From positions 518,506,224-518,570,223 of the forward strand of contig NC_092872.1 of the NCBI RefSeq assembly GCF_028372415.1: DNA of 64,000 nucleotides, given 5' to 3'. Within the stretch, counting starts at the first letter, position 1; every line of letters starts with the position of its first letter. Below the pieces are notes generated by a model. It made no database searches. It was not told where the DNA came from and saw only the letters and a program-made list of their open reading frames with translations. Source of the DNA: Notamacropus eugenii. Taxonomy: Eukaryota; Chordata; Mammalia; Diprotodontia; Macropodidae. This document shows, piece after piece, positions 31,851 through 42,810 of the stretch. The translations under genes were made by a program, and so were the position numbers.

Positions 31851-31974
31851 TGTGTCACCAAATGACTTGCTCAATGCCACCAGGAAGTTCATCAAAGGCA
31901 TGAAGAAATAGAAAGGAAAATACTGATTTTCTAAATACAAGCTTATGTCTTTCACAAGATGGCTAGCCACCCTC

Positions 31975-32720
31975 TCAGTTGGATCTTAACTTGGGGCCTG
32001 GTGAGGCCGAGGGGTCAGCTTATAAGGATGCCAGAACTTATCCAAGACGATCTACAGCTTTCTCTCACTGCCTTTTTGCTTGTCTCCTTTGCTCTCCAGG
32101 CTTTTTTGTTTTTATGAGCAGTACAAAAAGCACATTGTACAGCAGTTAGACTCTATTTAAATATTAATTTCCAAATGAAAATTTGGGTGGATAATTAAAT
32201 TACTCTCTAATTATGAACAGCACATCTGCGGATTCAGTTTGAAAAAGGGGAATGAAGCAGGGCTGGGCGTGGCAAAGAGAAACCTAGCCAGAGCATCTGG
32301 CATTATGCCAGGTCTGAGACCTTTCATTTAGTTCCCATTACATTTTAATCACAGTGTGCCTGGCTGTGAGGGGCTTGGGTTGAACATTCCATTACTCTAC
32401 CATGGACAGAGGACACACAAACTGTGTGGGTTACCCCATGTGCAGTACATCAGAAAATCCATCCACAAATGTTTCTGGCTGGTTCTGGTTAATTTATGCA
32501 GCTGTTCAAATACATATTTCCTCCCTTATTCTTGCCCTACCCCCAACCTCAAGATCTGGGGTTGTAGGGATGGCAATGTCAGAAATGCAAAGTCTCAATT
32601 AAAAAAATAACAATAGCTCCTAGGTCAGCACTTCACAGCATCTGTCAAATCAGCCACAAATTCAAAAACTGCAAAAAGGCATTTGAAATGAAGCATTGGA
32701 ATTATTCCTTATGAAGTGGC
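31975..32720. promoter_or_regulatory. Candidate conserved non-coding element/enhancer
   Basis: About 700 bp with no recognised repeat in a window otherwise dense with them. The core 32150-32220 holds ATTAATTT, ATAATTAAAT and CTAATTAT, homeodomain-type sites within about 55 bp. Further motifs are ATGAAAATTTGGG and TTTTAATCACAG. Open frames at 32356-32610 look fortuitous. Function is inference from repeat exclusion and site clustering only. Confidence 0.4.
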
Positions 32721-34859
32721 ATGGTGGAATCAGCTGAATATCGAAGTAAGAAAGGAAAAAACAACCATAGCCCCTTATCTCTAAGTCTTAAAATCTATTT
32801 CTATCTCCACAGACTCTCCCAATGAATGGTTGGACTCCTTTACTATCATGTCTCTTACCTTTAGATACAAGAATGACTCCTCTTGCTGTTTTTCTCTCTT
32901 ATTCAGGGCTATTCTGGTTGGAACACGGCAGGGTATTAGTGACCAGAAGGATATGGTTTTAATGGAATCTTGCAGATAGGGTCCTAGAGCTTGTAGATCC
33001 ACTAAGAGCTGTATTCACCAGCCTGGTTAATGTTCTGACAACAGTGAGCACTGGCAACTTAGAGAGAGACTGAATCCTATTCAATAAATTCTACTTTGGA
33101 AGTCAGGAAAGGAGACTCAGATATATTCTTTCTTTCTTTCTTTTTTTTAGCAAGATGGAGCATAGCTTATTAGGAGACCCTCAATCAGTTGAGTGCCTTC
33201 CCTTGATGAAATTAAGGGATGGACAGTAACAGAGACAAGGAGATGTACTTCCAGTGGTCTATTTCTCCCTTGAAAAGGCCATTAGACTTTTGAGTGGCCA
33301 ACTAAAATTTTGTAAAAGGATATTGTTGAAGACAATGATGATTTGCTAAGGTCTCATCTTCAAGCTTTGTGGCCAAATAATGGCAGTAGGGAGGAACAAG
33401 AAATCTCTCCCTGATTCTCACCTCAGTATTTTCCAAAGGGAGAAAGCTAAAAGGTATAAGGAAACTTCTCAAGAACTTTCTCAAGAGCTTAGTTCTTCCT
33501 CCATAATGCATTTTCTTCTTGAACGTCTCAGAGTGTGACAGCTTGGTTTTTTTTTTTTTTTATCAATATCAGTTCTCTCTTCTCCCTGCCAATGTGCTTT
33601 ACCTGTTTCTCATCTGCCTGAGTTAAACAGTAGATTCATGTAAACCTACAGAAGCAAATCATCCAAGGATCTGTTTGTATGGATATAGGAATATTTGTTA
33701 CTCTCTGCAAGAGTCAGGGCACGAAGGCTCAGGAGATTTCTAGGGCTTATTTTTAAATTCACTGTGCTAAAAGGAGGGAATCGGGTTCATAGCAATAACA
33801 CTGTTGAAGCCACACCTCAATTATATATTAAAAATAAGTGTGATATTAATACTTCATATTTGTGTAGATGAAATCAAACTACGGAGAAAGAACTCAGAAT
33901 GCTCTTGAGAGTTCTTTCTGTATCTTATGTAAATTGTTTTCCTACTTCTCTCCACATCGATTCATCTTACCCAGGTGAATTGATAATTAATGTATGAAAT
34001 TATGAAATGGGACAGGCATGCCTGGTTCTTTGGGTACTCTCAGGGAAAGATCACAATGGCAATGGGAATGGAGGCTACAGGTACCTTTTAATAAGGCCCA
34101 GAGGGTGTGGGGGCAAATGGCACAGATAAGAGTTAATTTCTTCCCCTCAAAAGAGGCACAGAGGCAAATGGCCAGGGGATGGAGCATGGCGTGGTGAAGG
34201 AAGGCAGGCAGGGATGCAGAAGACATTGGGGAGGAGGAAAGACATAGTATCATTCACATGACCATGGATTCGAGTTGGAGCACTTTGCAGCATGGAGTTG
34301 ATGGAAGCAGAGGAGTGCTTGGCGGGGGCAAGAGTTTGAGGTCTTGTTTTTATAGGCGTTTTTAGGGGAAGAAACTAACTCTTTTCTGTGCCACCTTGGG
34401 GTTAGTTCATTAACATGTCCAAATCATCTCAAAGTTGTCAGTATATTTTAAAGGTAACATGTCCATGTCATCTCAAAGTTATCAGTTTCACTTGGTGATC
34501 TCCTGGTCTTAACTGCAGGTGTCTGCAACTTGTCTGAGATTTTTACATCATAGGACCAAAAGGCCTTGACAGCAAAATCTAGGTGACTTCCCTTGATTCA
34601 ACACAGACTACTAGGATGTAATTTTTGGTTAATATATTATCTAATTTATTAATTATGCTCCTTCAATCTTTGGGATGCTTTGTACACAACTTCTAAGTTC
34701 CCCTTGCAATCTTATTTCCTGCTATTGCTATTTAATACTGGCTATTTATAAACTTACTGACTAGAAGGGGACCAGAACATCAAGATTCTCTGAAATTGTC
34801 TCGTCATAATTTTTTGAAGCGCAATAATATTCTATTTCATTCACATACAATGTCTTCCA
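32721..34859. other. 2.1 kb with few recognisable features
   Basis: No repeat family assigned. Holds a short TTTC tract near 33130-33143, a T-run at 33547-33560 and a 44-bp-period direct repeat at 34412-34499 (AACATGTCCAAATCATCTCA and AACATGTCCATGTCATCTCA). Part near 34790-34860 may be decayed L1. Confidence 0.4.
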
Positions 34860-36330
34860 ATTGATCAAATAAATTTTCCTTTCTAGGTTCTACTGGGCTC
34901 TTGTGTATACATTGCAAAATTCCTACTCAGCTCTGGTGATTTTCATCAAAATACTTGAAAATCCTCTGTTCCTTTAAAAGCCCCCCCCTTTTTCCCTGTA
35001 GGATTGTTGTTTGTGCTTTGTTTCCAAAGAGGACCAATGACACCACAGGTTAATGTCTTGACTTGTGCATGAACTGGATTTAAGTGAGGCAGAGTTGCAC
35101 AAAGTCTTTATCTGCATTCTCTCTTCCAGAGTCATCCAAGCCCAGTGACAAGACAAAAGTTAGGACCACTGGTGATAGTCTGGGATACGGTGGATGACTT
35201 TAGTGTCTTTGATGTCTGACCAAGCTTTAAATACTCCACAGTGCCTGTTTCAGCCACCTTCATGGCAGTTGGAACACATTTTTCTCATCTGCCCATTCCT
35301 CCCTAGTAAGTCTTCACTTAATTGGGGTGGACATTGCCCAAAATCACTCGTGTTTGAGGTCTGTTTATAGGGCAAGTCATTCCTGGTTATAAGTCTGCAT
35401 CTTTTGCTTTTTGGAATATTGTACTCCAAGATCTCTTTTCATGTATAGCACAAACTACTGGGTCTTGTGTGATCCTGATTGTAGTTCCTTGGTACTTGAA
35501 CGGCTTCTTTTTGGATACTTACAGTATTTTTTTCTTGGACGTGAAAGCTATAGATTTTGTCTGTGACATTCCTGGCATTTTTGTTTCAAAAGTTCATGAG
35601 TGAATTCTTCCTTTCTTTACGTTGCCCTCTGGTTCTAATAGATCTGAGCAGTTTTTTGGAAATAGTATGTCGTGACTTTCTGAAGTCATGGTTTTCAAGA
35701 AATCTAGTGATTCTTAAATGATCTCTCCTTGATTTATTTTCCAGGTCAGTTACTTTTGATGTCAGGTAACTTACATTTTCTTCCACTTCCATTTTCACTT
35801 TTTTTTTCTACTCCCTCTTTTAGTCTTGATTTTGTTCTAATTTTTCTTGCTCTCAAATGGAGTTAATTGATTTCTGTTTGGTTTCGCTCCATTTCTTGGG
35901 AAAGGTTTATTACTTTCTCTTCTAAGCTATTTTCTCTCTTCTCAATTTTTTCCTCAGAGATCTTGTCTTATTTTATTTTTTATCTCTTGCTTAATTTCTT
36001 CTGGGTATTCATGTAATCCTTGTAGAAAAATCCATTTTTTCCTTTTAGTCTTAGCTTATAGTTGTTAGGGTTACTTACTACTTCTAGGCTGGATTTCAGG
36101 CCTCTTTAGATCTATAATTTTTTTTATACTAATCCATGGTAGCATCCAGGGTTTCTGGATGCTTTGGAGATGTGAGACTCTGCTAGACCTTTCTTAAGGA
36201 GTTCTCTACTCTTTCTGCTTCTAGACATAGAGTTTTGTACACAAGGTGTGTGTATATCTGTATAATCTCTGCTTGTGCTGGGGGGCTGTGGATTGGTATG
36301 CCTGTTCTGGTGCTGGCTTTGGTCATAGCT
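34860..36330 (-). pseudogene. L1 ORF1/5' region remnant, split by a SINE fragment
   Basis: The reverse strand from 35798 carries the RRM entry VEENVSYLTSKVTDLENKSR and RRDHLRITRFLENHD. Upstream (higher coordinates) the coiled-coil part is frameshifted. The C-terminal domain is cut by a SINE at 35005-35385, and the ORF1 end lies near 34885. More diverged than the other two ORF1 copies. No ORF2 is seen. Confidence 0.75.
35005..35385 (-). mobile_element. Marsupial SINE/RTE-derived fragment inside the L1
   Basis: TTTGTTTCCAAAGAGGACCA, TGTCTTGACTTGTGCATGAA, AGTGAGGCAGAGTTGCACAA and TCTTCCAGAGTCATCCAAGC belong to a second SINE family, distinct from the 36743 copy. Confidence 0.65.
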
Positions 36331-36339
36331 CCCTTTCTT

Positions 36340-36525
36340 ATTAGCCTCAGATATTTATTATCGGTGTGACCTTGGGCAAGTCATTCATCCTCTCTCAGCC
36401 TCAGTTTTCTCATCTGTAAAATGAGGATAATAATAGTACCTACCTTCCAAGGTTGTTGTGAGGACAAAATGAGATCGTGTTTGTAAATTACTTTGCAAAG
36501 TGCTATGTAAATGCTGGCTATTGTT
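36340..36525 (+). repeat. MIR
   Basis: GGTGTGACCTTGGGCAAGTC, TCAGTTTTCTCATCTGTAAA, GTTGTTGTGAGGACAAAATG, ATGTAAATGCTGGCTATTGT. Its TTATTATTATT end runs straight into the ACT array. Confidence 0.85.
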
Positions 36526-36569
36526 ATTATTATTACTACTACTATACTACTACTACTACCACCACCACG

Positions 36570-36632
<63 letters not shown>

Positions 36633-36740
36633 GCCAGCACCACCACTACACTACTACCACCACTACTACCACTGCCAGCACCACCACTACACTATTACCA
36701 CCACTACTACCACCACCACTGTACTACTGCTACTACTGCT
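36521..36740. repeat. (ACT)n array, left part
   Basis: About 220 bp of ACT/ACC triplets, including a duplicated CTGCCAGCACCACCACTACA module (36631 and 36673). Confidence 0.97.
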
Positions 36741-36742
36741 TA

Positions 36743-37049
36743 GGGGCAGCTAGGTGGTGCAGTGGGTAGAGCACCAGTGCAGGAGTCAGGAGGACCTGAG
36801 TTCAAATCTCACCTCAGACACTTGACACTCACTAGCTGTGTGACCTTGGGCAAGTCACTTAACCCCAACTGCCTCATCCTGGGTCATCTCCAGTCATCCT
36901 GAGGAATATCTGGTCACTGGATTCAGATGGCTCTGGAGGAGAAGTGAGGCTGTGACCTACACAGCCCTCCCTCACTCAAAACAAAGTCAAGTGCAAGTCA
37001 TGTCATCATTTTTCTGATGGCATGGTCTTCTTTGGCAACAAAGGATGAA
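36743..37049 (+). mobile_element. Marsupial SINE (SINE1-like), nearly intact
   Basis: GGGCAGCTAGGTGGTGCAGT head, CAGGAGGACCTGAGTTCAAA, ATCCTGGGTCATCTCCAGTC, TCAAGTGCAAGTCATGTCAT, TTCTTTGGCAACAAAGGATG end, then a (CA)n tail. It sits inside an ACT array. Confidence 0.92.
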
Positions 37050-37128
37050 CACACACACACACACACATACACACACACTACTACCACTAGTACTAGTATT
37101 ACTACTAATACCACTGCCACTACCACTA

Positions 37129-37197
<69 letters not shown>

Positions 37198-37221
37198 CAC
37201 TACTACCACTACCACCAGTAC
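37047..37221. repeat. (AC)n SINE tail plus right part of the ACT array
   Basis: ACACAC... to 37077, then ACT/ACC triplets to 37221, matching the composition of 36521-36740. Confidence 0.95.
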
Positions 37222-37526
37222 CATGGGCTTCTGGATGTCTTTCTGTGTAATTACGGGATAGAAGAAGTTCCTTATTTTTAATTCTTTATTCCTCTCCTGT
37301 CTATATGAACTCTGACTTCCTCTCAAATTCTCCAGGTCTTCAATCTAAAGTTCACTCTAAACCTAGAATTCTCCTGATTAGATGGATCCCACCAGAACCT
37401 TCAGTTTTAGAAGAGTTTTCAGGACACCTTGTGTACTCTGGACTTCTACCACACCCAAGTGCCTTCATCTCTCCTCATTTCCACCTTCCTCCTCTTTGGT
37501 GGGCTTTTATGTGCCATCTTCTCTCA
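37222..37526. other. No recognised feature
   Basis: Unassigned; may include diverged L2 upstream of the L2 end. Confidence 0.4.
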
Positions 37527-37640
37527 TTTGTAGGTAAGTTCCTTGAGGACAGGGACTGTTTTTCTACTTGTATTCCTCATTCTTAACACAATACCTGGAA
37601 CATAGTAAATGCTTAATAAGTGTTCATTAACTGAATGATC
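37527..37640 (+). repeat. L2 3' end
   Basis: GTAAGTTCCTTGAGGACAGG and ACATAGTAAATGCTTAATAA. Confidence 0.85.
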
Positions 37641-37764
37641 ATAGTTTCTCATTGGATTTTTTGATCATTATTTGGTCCAGTGTGAACTTCAGGTTTTTAC
37701 TGAAGTAGGTTTGTGGGAACTGGACGCTCTGTCTCCATTTAGGGACCTGTTTTGTCTGGAAGTC

Positions 37765-37857
37765 CACTTTAAGATTTAAAAAGTATTTTCCTCGTAACAA
37801 CCTTGTGAAGTAGGCAGTATTCCCATTTTATAGATGATGAAACTGAAAGGTATAGGA
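37765..37857 (-). repeat. MIR fragment, reverse, interrupted by a MITE
   Basis: AACAACCTTGTGAAGTAGGC and CCCATTTTATAGATGATGAA end at the MITE target site. Confidence 0.7.
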
Positions 37858-38060
37858 CAGAAGTGGGGAACCTGTGGCCTCAAGGCCACCTGTGACCTTC
37901 CAGGTCCTCGGGTGTGGCCCTTTGACTGAATCCAAGTTTTAGAGAACAAATCCTTTTATTAAAAGGATTCATTCTGTGAAGTTTGGATTCAGTCAAAGGG
38001 CCACACTTGAGGACCTAGAGGGCCACAGGTGGCCTTGAGGCTGCAGGTTTACCACCATTG
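37858..38060. mobile_element. Palindromic hAT-type MITE, intact copy
   Basis: A 203-bp near-perfect palindrome. Left arm TGGGGAACCTGTGGCCTCAA ... CCCTTTGACTGAATCCAAG; right arm mirrors it (TTTGGATTCAGTCAAAGGG ... TTGAGGCTGCAGG). The centre is AATCCTTTTATTAAAAGGATT. Flanked by GTATAGGA (37850-37857) and GCATAGGG (38061-38068), 6 of 8 identical, the 8-bp duplication size expected for hAT elements. It encodes no transposase, so it would need one in trans. Confidence 0.88.
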
Positions 38061-38070
38061 GCATAGGGGA

Positions 38071-38330
38071 AGGGAATAAGCATTTCTTAAATGTCTACTA
38101 TGTGCCAGGCACTGTGCTAAGTGCATTATTAATATTATCTCACTTGATACAACTCTGTGAGCTAGGTGCTATCCTCATTTGAGAAAATGGAGACAAACAA
38201 AGCTTAAGTGTTTTGCCTACTAAGTGTCTGAGGTCACATTTGAATTCAGGTCTTCCTGAGGCACAGAACTCAATCTACTGCACTGTGGGCACACAGCTAG
38301 TAAGAGTGAAGAGTATCCTGTGTTTTGGGG
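38071..38330 (-). repeat. MIR-type SINE, reverse
   Basis: AATAAGCATTTCTTAAATGT, GCCAGGCACTGTGCTAAGTG, AGGTCACATTTGAATTCAGG. The end CACACAGCTAGTAAGAGTG may belong to the MIR interrupted at 37857. Confidence 0.75.
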
Positions 38331-39484
38331 TATGGGAAATGAAGGAGGGTCCTCATACCCTTGGCTTTCTATTTTAATTTAGGCCTGTAGTTTCAGAGCT
38401 GAAACAGAGGAGCCAATTCACCTTTGCCTTGGAGGCTGGAGTGAAAGGCCTTAGAAGTCTACTCAGCTTCATTCCTGCCAACTCCAGGCTTGGAAAGCTG
38501 GGATAAAATAGCCTTTTCTCCAGAGTTCAAAAACTGGGAGTGTCCCCTCCTTACCAATGCCCAGTGTTCTCAACCACCAGCAACCTCTGCCAATGGAAGA
38601 TTATGTCTCCTCTCTTTTTCTCTCTTGGGAAGAATGGGCACCACATGGAGGGTGGGCTCCAAAGGGACTCAGGGTCTGTTTTTTCAGATGCAGATGGCAG
38701 CCCCTATCAAGAGAGAAATTGGGTTCCAGGAGCAGAAACCTTGGGCGGGGCTGCCCTCAGTTTCCTAGTCAATGAAAGCTGCCTTCTGTTGGTTTTCCTG
38801 TCTCTGCTTGACCCCTTCCTATGAACCATCTCTGGCTTGTCAGTGTCAAAGCAAAAATGCAATTCTCAGCACAATGCTTGGAGTCTCAGAGCAGATGGTG
38901 CCCTCCCCTCTGAATGTCAGGTCTCAGGGCAGCACGATGCTGCTGCCTTTCACATGAAAATTTAATGGAGTTGTCCGGACAGATGTAGGACAAAGTGGTT
39001 TGGAGCTGGGCACAAAGGGAATGAGGGCTGAGACCAACCCAGGTGGCTTGAGAGACTGTGAAAGAAATGACTCCCAACGTGGTCTTCACACTCCCAGGGG
39101 CTCAGCAAGGCTGCAAACAACCCAGACTCCCCTCCGGCTTCCCCCCACCTCAAGTAGTTTAATCTGTGCTTCATCAGTGCAGCTACATTCTTCATTTATA
39201 AAAATCACTATTCTCCCTTTCCAGAGTTCCCTCCCCAGCAGCCGTCACAAGGTACAGGCACACATGCACCACACATCCCTCTCAGCTGATGGAGTAATCC
39301 TGAAGATTTAATTTCAGAACCCCAGCACTGAATGATCTCTGCCGAATGCTAAGAGGACTAGTGATCCTCTGTGGGGTTTCACTGCAACACCTCCCCAGCC
39401 CCCTTATTTGGGTGGGTGATGATGTTTCTGCTGGCCACAGAATTTCCAGTTCCCTCAGCGGCTGCTGCCTGGGGCTGGCCCCCA
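38331..39484. promoter_or_regulatory. 1.15 kb repeat-free block, candidate conserved element
   Basis: No repeat recognised. Overlapping open frames on both strands (38490-38824, 38886-39311) lack domains. The part 38850-39320 includes CATGAAAATTTAATGGAG, GTAGTTTAATCTGTGCTTC and TTCATTTATAAAAATCAC, AT-rich motifs embedded in GC-balanced DNA. Regulatory function is inference. Confidence 0.3.
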
Positions 39485-39650
39485 GCAGCAATAATGCCTC
39501 TCATCTGCACAGGGCTTCCTAGTTTTAAAACATTTTTATACTGTGACATTGCTGGGTTGAGATAAGGAAGATCTCTACTATTATTCCTATTTTGAAAGTG
39601 AGACAACTGAGGCACCGACAGGTGAAGAGACTTGAAAGCTCAATATCCTA
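39485..39650 (-). repeat. MIR, reverse
   Basis: AGCAATAATGCCTCTCATCT, then AGTGAGACAACTGAGGCACC. Confidence 0.6.
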
Positions 39651-40157
39651 TGGTTCAAGAACTGGGAGTGCCCCCTCTCTGCCAGTGCCTACTGCTTCCA
39701 TCTCTCAGCATCTTAAGTTCTTTCCTCAGGGAATCCAGATTTTCTTGGGTTGCTGTCACCATTTGTGAACATAGTCTGTCTTCCTTTGAATATAATCTTC
39801 TCCCTGACATGGGTAGTTAGTGGTGTAACCAGAGTCACCAGGGTCACAAGGTTAATTAGTAGGAAATCTCCTGACTCCCACCCCAGAGGTCTTTCTATCA
39901 GGCATACTAGATGTCTATAGAGCTGGAAGGTTTATAAGGCATTTTCCTCCTAAAGTTGTATATGGTAGGTTATGTAAATATTGTTATCACCACATCTTCT
40001 CCACCTTCTCCAAAGCACTCCGAAGTGCCCTGCACCCCTCTCCCTCTCAAACGCCTTCTACTCTGGATCCTGCTCTCCTGATTGGTGAGCCCCTAGCCCA
40101 GACTGCCATTTTATGAGGGACCCTTGCCATGCCCACTAGTTGCAGCTCAACTCACTC
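39651..40157. other. Mostly unassigned
   Basis: A MIR-like trace (AGGGTCACAAGGTTAATTAG, TCCTGACTCCCACCCCAGAG) at 39830-39900; otherwise nothing. Confidence 0.4.
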
Positions 40158-40866
40158 TCCGGAGCAATTGGGAACCATGCCTAATGGGCAACCAAACTGT
40201 GCATGCCCTTTGATCCAGTAATAACACTACTAGGTCTGTATCCCAAAGAGATCATAAAAAAGGGAAAAGGACCCACATGTACAAAAATATTTATAGTAGC
40301 TCTTTTTGTGGTGGCAAAACATTGGGAAATCAGGGGATGCCCATCAATTGGGGAATGACTGAATAAGCTGTGGTACACGAATGTAATAGAATACAATTGT
40401 GCTATAAGAAATGATGAGCAGGCAGACTTCAGAAAAACCTGGAGAACTTTCATGAACTGATGCTGAGTGAAGTTAGCAAAACCAGGAGAACGTTGTACGC
40501 AGTAACAGCATATGGTGCTATGACCAACTTTGTTAGACTTAGCTCTTTCCAGCAATGCAGTGATCTAAGACTCATGAAGGAAAAGGCTGTCCACATCCAG
40601 AGACAGCATTATGGAATCTGAATGCAGATCAAAGCATACACTCTTTTTTTCTTTCCCATGGTTTTCCCCTTTCGTTATGATTCTTCTTTCATGACATGAC
40701 TAATGTAGAAATATGTTTAATATGATTTTACATGTATAACCTATATCAGATTGCTTGCTGCCTTGGAAAGAGGGGAGGGAAGGGGAAAGAAAAAAAATTG
40801 TAACTCAAAATCTTATGAAAGTGAATATTAAAAGCCACCTTTACATGTAAATGGAAAAAAAAATAT
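40158..40866 (+). mobile_element. L1 3' end (ORF2 C-terminus and 3' UTR)
   Basis: Reads LGLYPKEIIKKGKRTHMYKN, INWGMTE and ELMLSEVSKTRR with stops. The 3' UTR has a short polypurine run near 40770 (GAGGGGAGGGAAGGGGAAAG) and an A-rich end at 40853-40866. Closest in reading to the 30.1-kb L1. Confidence 0.9.
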
Positions 40867-40969
40867 TATGAAGTCCAACTCATTCTCCTGGCTTCTCTAT
40901 CTCCTCCCCAGAAGCTTTGCTTCTAATAGGTGACCTTCCTTTCTACCTAATCCCTTCTAGTTAACTTTT

Positions 40970-41100
40970 CTTTTTTATCTTTCCATAGCACAATGTAAAT
41001 GCTTTAGGGTAGGGTCTTTCTTGTTACTTTATGTTATATTTTCAGAGCTTAGCAGTGCCTGGAACATAAGAAACAATAAATATTCTCTCTCTCTATTGAT
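40970..41100 (+). repeat. L2 3' end
   Basis: AATGTAAATGCTTTAGGGTA and GCAGTGCCTGGAACATAAGA; a TCTC-rich microsatellite follows at 41084-41130. Confidence 0.65.
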
Positions 41101-41139
41101 GGGTCTCTTTCTCTCTCTTTCTGTCTCTCATCTATTTGT

Positions 41140-41240
41140 TTTACAGATGAAGAAAGTGGGTCTCTGAAGTATCACGTGACTTCCCTAAGATCACAAAGCC
41201 CTAGGTCCAGGGCACTTTCCATTACTCCATACTGTCTTCT
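41140..41240 (-). repeat. MIR fragment, reverse
   Basis: TTTACAGATGAAGAAAGTGG and GTGACTTCCCTAAGATCACA. Confidence 0.6.
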
Positions 41241-41354
41241 CCTATTAAGTGGGGCCATAGAAGGCCTGGAAGAAAGGGCAGCGGATGAATCCTGTTTGAA
41301 TCCTGGGTAGGCTGTGATCTCAAGAGAGACAACAAAACAGCCCTTCTTCAATCT

Positions 41355-41470
41355 TTTCCTGAGTAGAATCTATACTCCTTGAGAGCAGGGATTGCTTAAT
41401 ATTTGTCTTTGTCCACCAGCTTTGGACAGCTTAATAAATAGGATCTCAATTGGAATTGAACTGAATCACT
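41355..41470 (+). repeat. L2 3' end
   Basis: ACTCCTTGAGAGCAGGGATT and GGAATTGAACTGAATC. Confidence 0.65.
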
Positions 41471-41754
41471 CCTCATTTTCTGATATAGAAGAGATCTGAT
41501 GTCAAACACCTGGAGGTGATCTACTCTGACCATATTTTTCATGCCACAGAAATACCTGAGCATTTTCCTCACGGGAACATGGGAAGCCTGCAACAAGGAT
41601 GATGTTCTGATGTAATATGCTAATCCCTTAATTCACCAGCCAGGGTAGGCAAGAGAGCCAGACCTGAAACTTTCTTGTAGGGATGAGCGGCATATAATCA
41701 GGAACAGCATGGGAAAGTGGGGGAAGAACTAGCCTCAGAGTCATTCGTGATAAT

Positions 41755-41870
41755 ATTAATAATGATGATGATGATAACTAGTATTAGCATTTATATATCA
41801 CTTAAGATATGCAAAACATATCTGAGAGAATCAAGTGAGATTATGGATACTTATAGTTAAAATATAGCAA
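41755..41870 (-). repeat. MIR 3' part, reverse, with GAT tail expansion
   Basis: AATAATGATGATGATGATAA leads into CTAGTATTAGCATTTATATA. Confidence 0.65.
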
Positions 41871-41929
41871 ATAAATAATATAATTAAAAACCATACAATG
41901 CATTATATATACACTATAATGAGATTATA

Positions 41930-41980
41930 TATATGCAATTATGTATATGTGTGTACATTCACATATACACACACACAATC
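41930..41980. repeat. AT/CA-rich microsatellite
   Basis: Alternating ATATATGCAATTATGTATAT and CACATATACACACACAC. Confidence 0.8.
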
Positions 41981-41989
41981 TTTAAATGT

Positions 41990-42150
41990 CCCCTCACTTT
42001 GAGGAAACTCCCTAACCACTGTAAATCACCATCTCCCCTGTAACTTGTATTCTTAAAATGTTGGGAAAGCACTGAGAGGTTAAGGGACTTAACCAGGATG
42101 GCACAGTCTGAATGTGTCAGAGAAGGGAACTGAATCAAGGTCTTCTTGCT
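41990..42150 (-). repeat. THER-type SINE, reverse
   Basis: CTCACTTTGAGGAAACTCCC, CTGTAACTTGTATTCTTAAA and AGGTTAAGGGACTTAACCAG. Confidence 0.6.
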
Positions 42151-42292
42151 AGGTGGCCCAGAGGATAGAATGTTGGACCTGGTGGCAGGAAGACATGAGT
42201 TCATATTTGGCTTCAGATGTTTACTAGCTATGGGAACCTGGGCAAGTCACTTAACCTCTTTTTGCCTTGGTTTCTTTGTCTGTAAAATGAGG
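42151..42292 (+). mobile_element. tRNA-headed SINE
   Basis: TAGGTGGCCCAGAGGATAGA, CCTGGGCAAGTCACTTAACC, TTTGTCTGTAAAATGAGGAT. Confidence 0.8.
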
Positions 42293-42296
42293 ATAA

Positions 42297-42552
42297 TTGT
42301 TGTTGTTGTTAAGTTGCGTCCAGCTCTTCATGACCTCATTTGGGATTTTCTTGGCAAAGATATTGGAGTGGTTTGCCATTTCCTTCTCCAGCATGTTTTA
42401 CAGGTGAAGAAACTGAGGCAAACAGGATTAAGTGACTTGCCCAGGGTTATGTAGCTAGTAAGGGTCTGAGGCTGAATTTGAACTTAGGAAGAAGATGCGT
42501 CTTCCTGACTCTAGACCTGGTGCTCTAGCCACTATACCACCAAGCTGCCCCA
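42297..42552 (-). mobile_element. RTE-tailed SINE, reverse
   Basis: TTGTTGTTGTTAAGTTGCGT tail, GGAGTGGTTTGCCATTTCCT, TTAAGTGACTTGCCCAGGGT and a TATACCACCAAGCTGCCCC head. With the preceding copy it forms a tail-to-tail SINE pair. Confidence 0.92.
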
Positions 42553-42810
42553 TATATACATATGTACATATATCATTTAAATGAAATTGTGTGTATACAT
42601 GTATGCATGCATGTACACACACATTAAACAATATGCAACTCTTAGGTAGTATTTACCTACCAAGGCTATTGTGAGAATCAATTTATATATCCATATCTCT
42701 CTCTATATGTATACATACTTATCTACAGACATACACACACATATATATATATATAAAATGTCATTTAAATGATATTGTATCTGCACATATATATGTAATC
42801 TCACTTGATT
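42553..42810. repeat. AT-rich (TATACA)/(CATG) imperfect microsatellites
   Basis: Runs such as ATACATATGTACATATATC and GCATGCATGTACACACAC around a small MIR trace (42650-42690). Confidence 0.8.

Noticed and set aside
36521..37221. CRISPR-like regular repetition
   Set aside because: Simple triplet array interrupted by a SINE; no repeat-spacer architecture, and the context is vertebrate.
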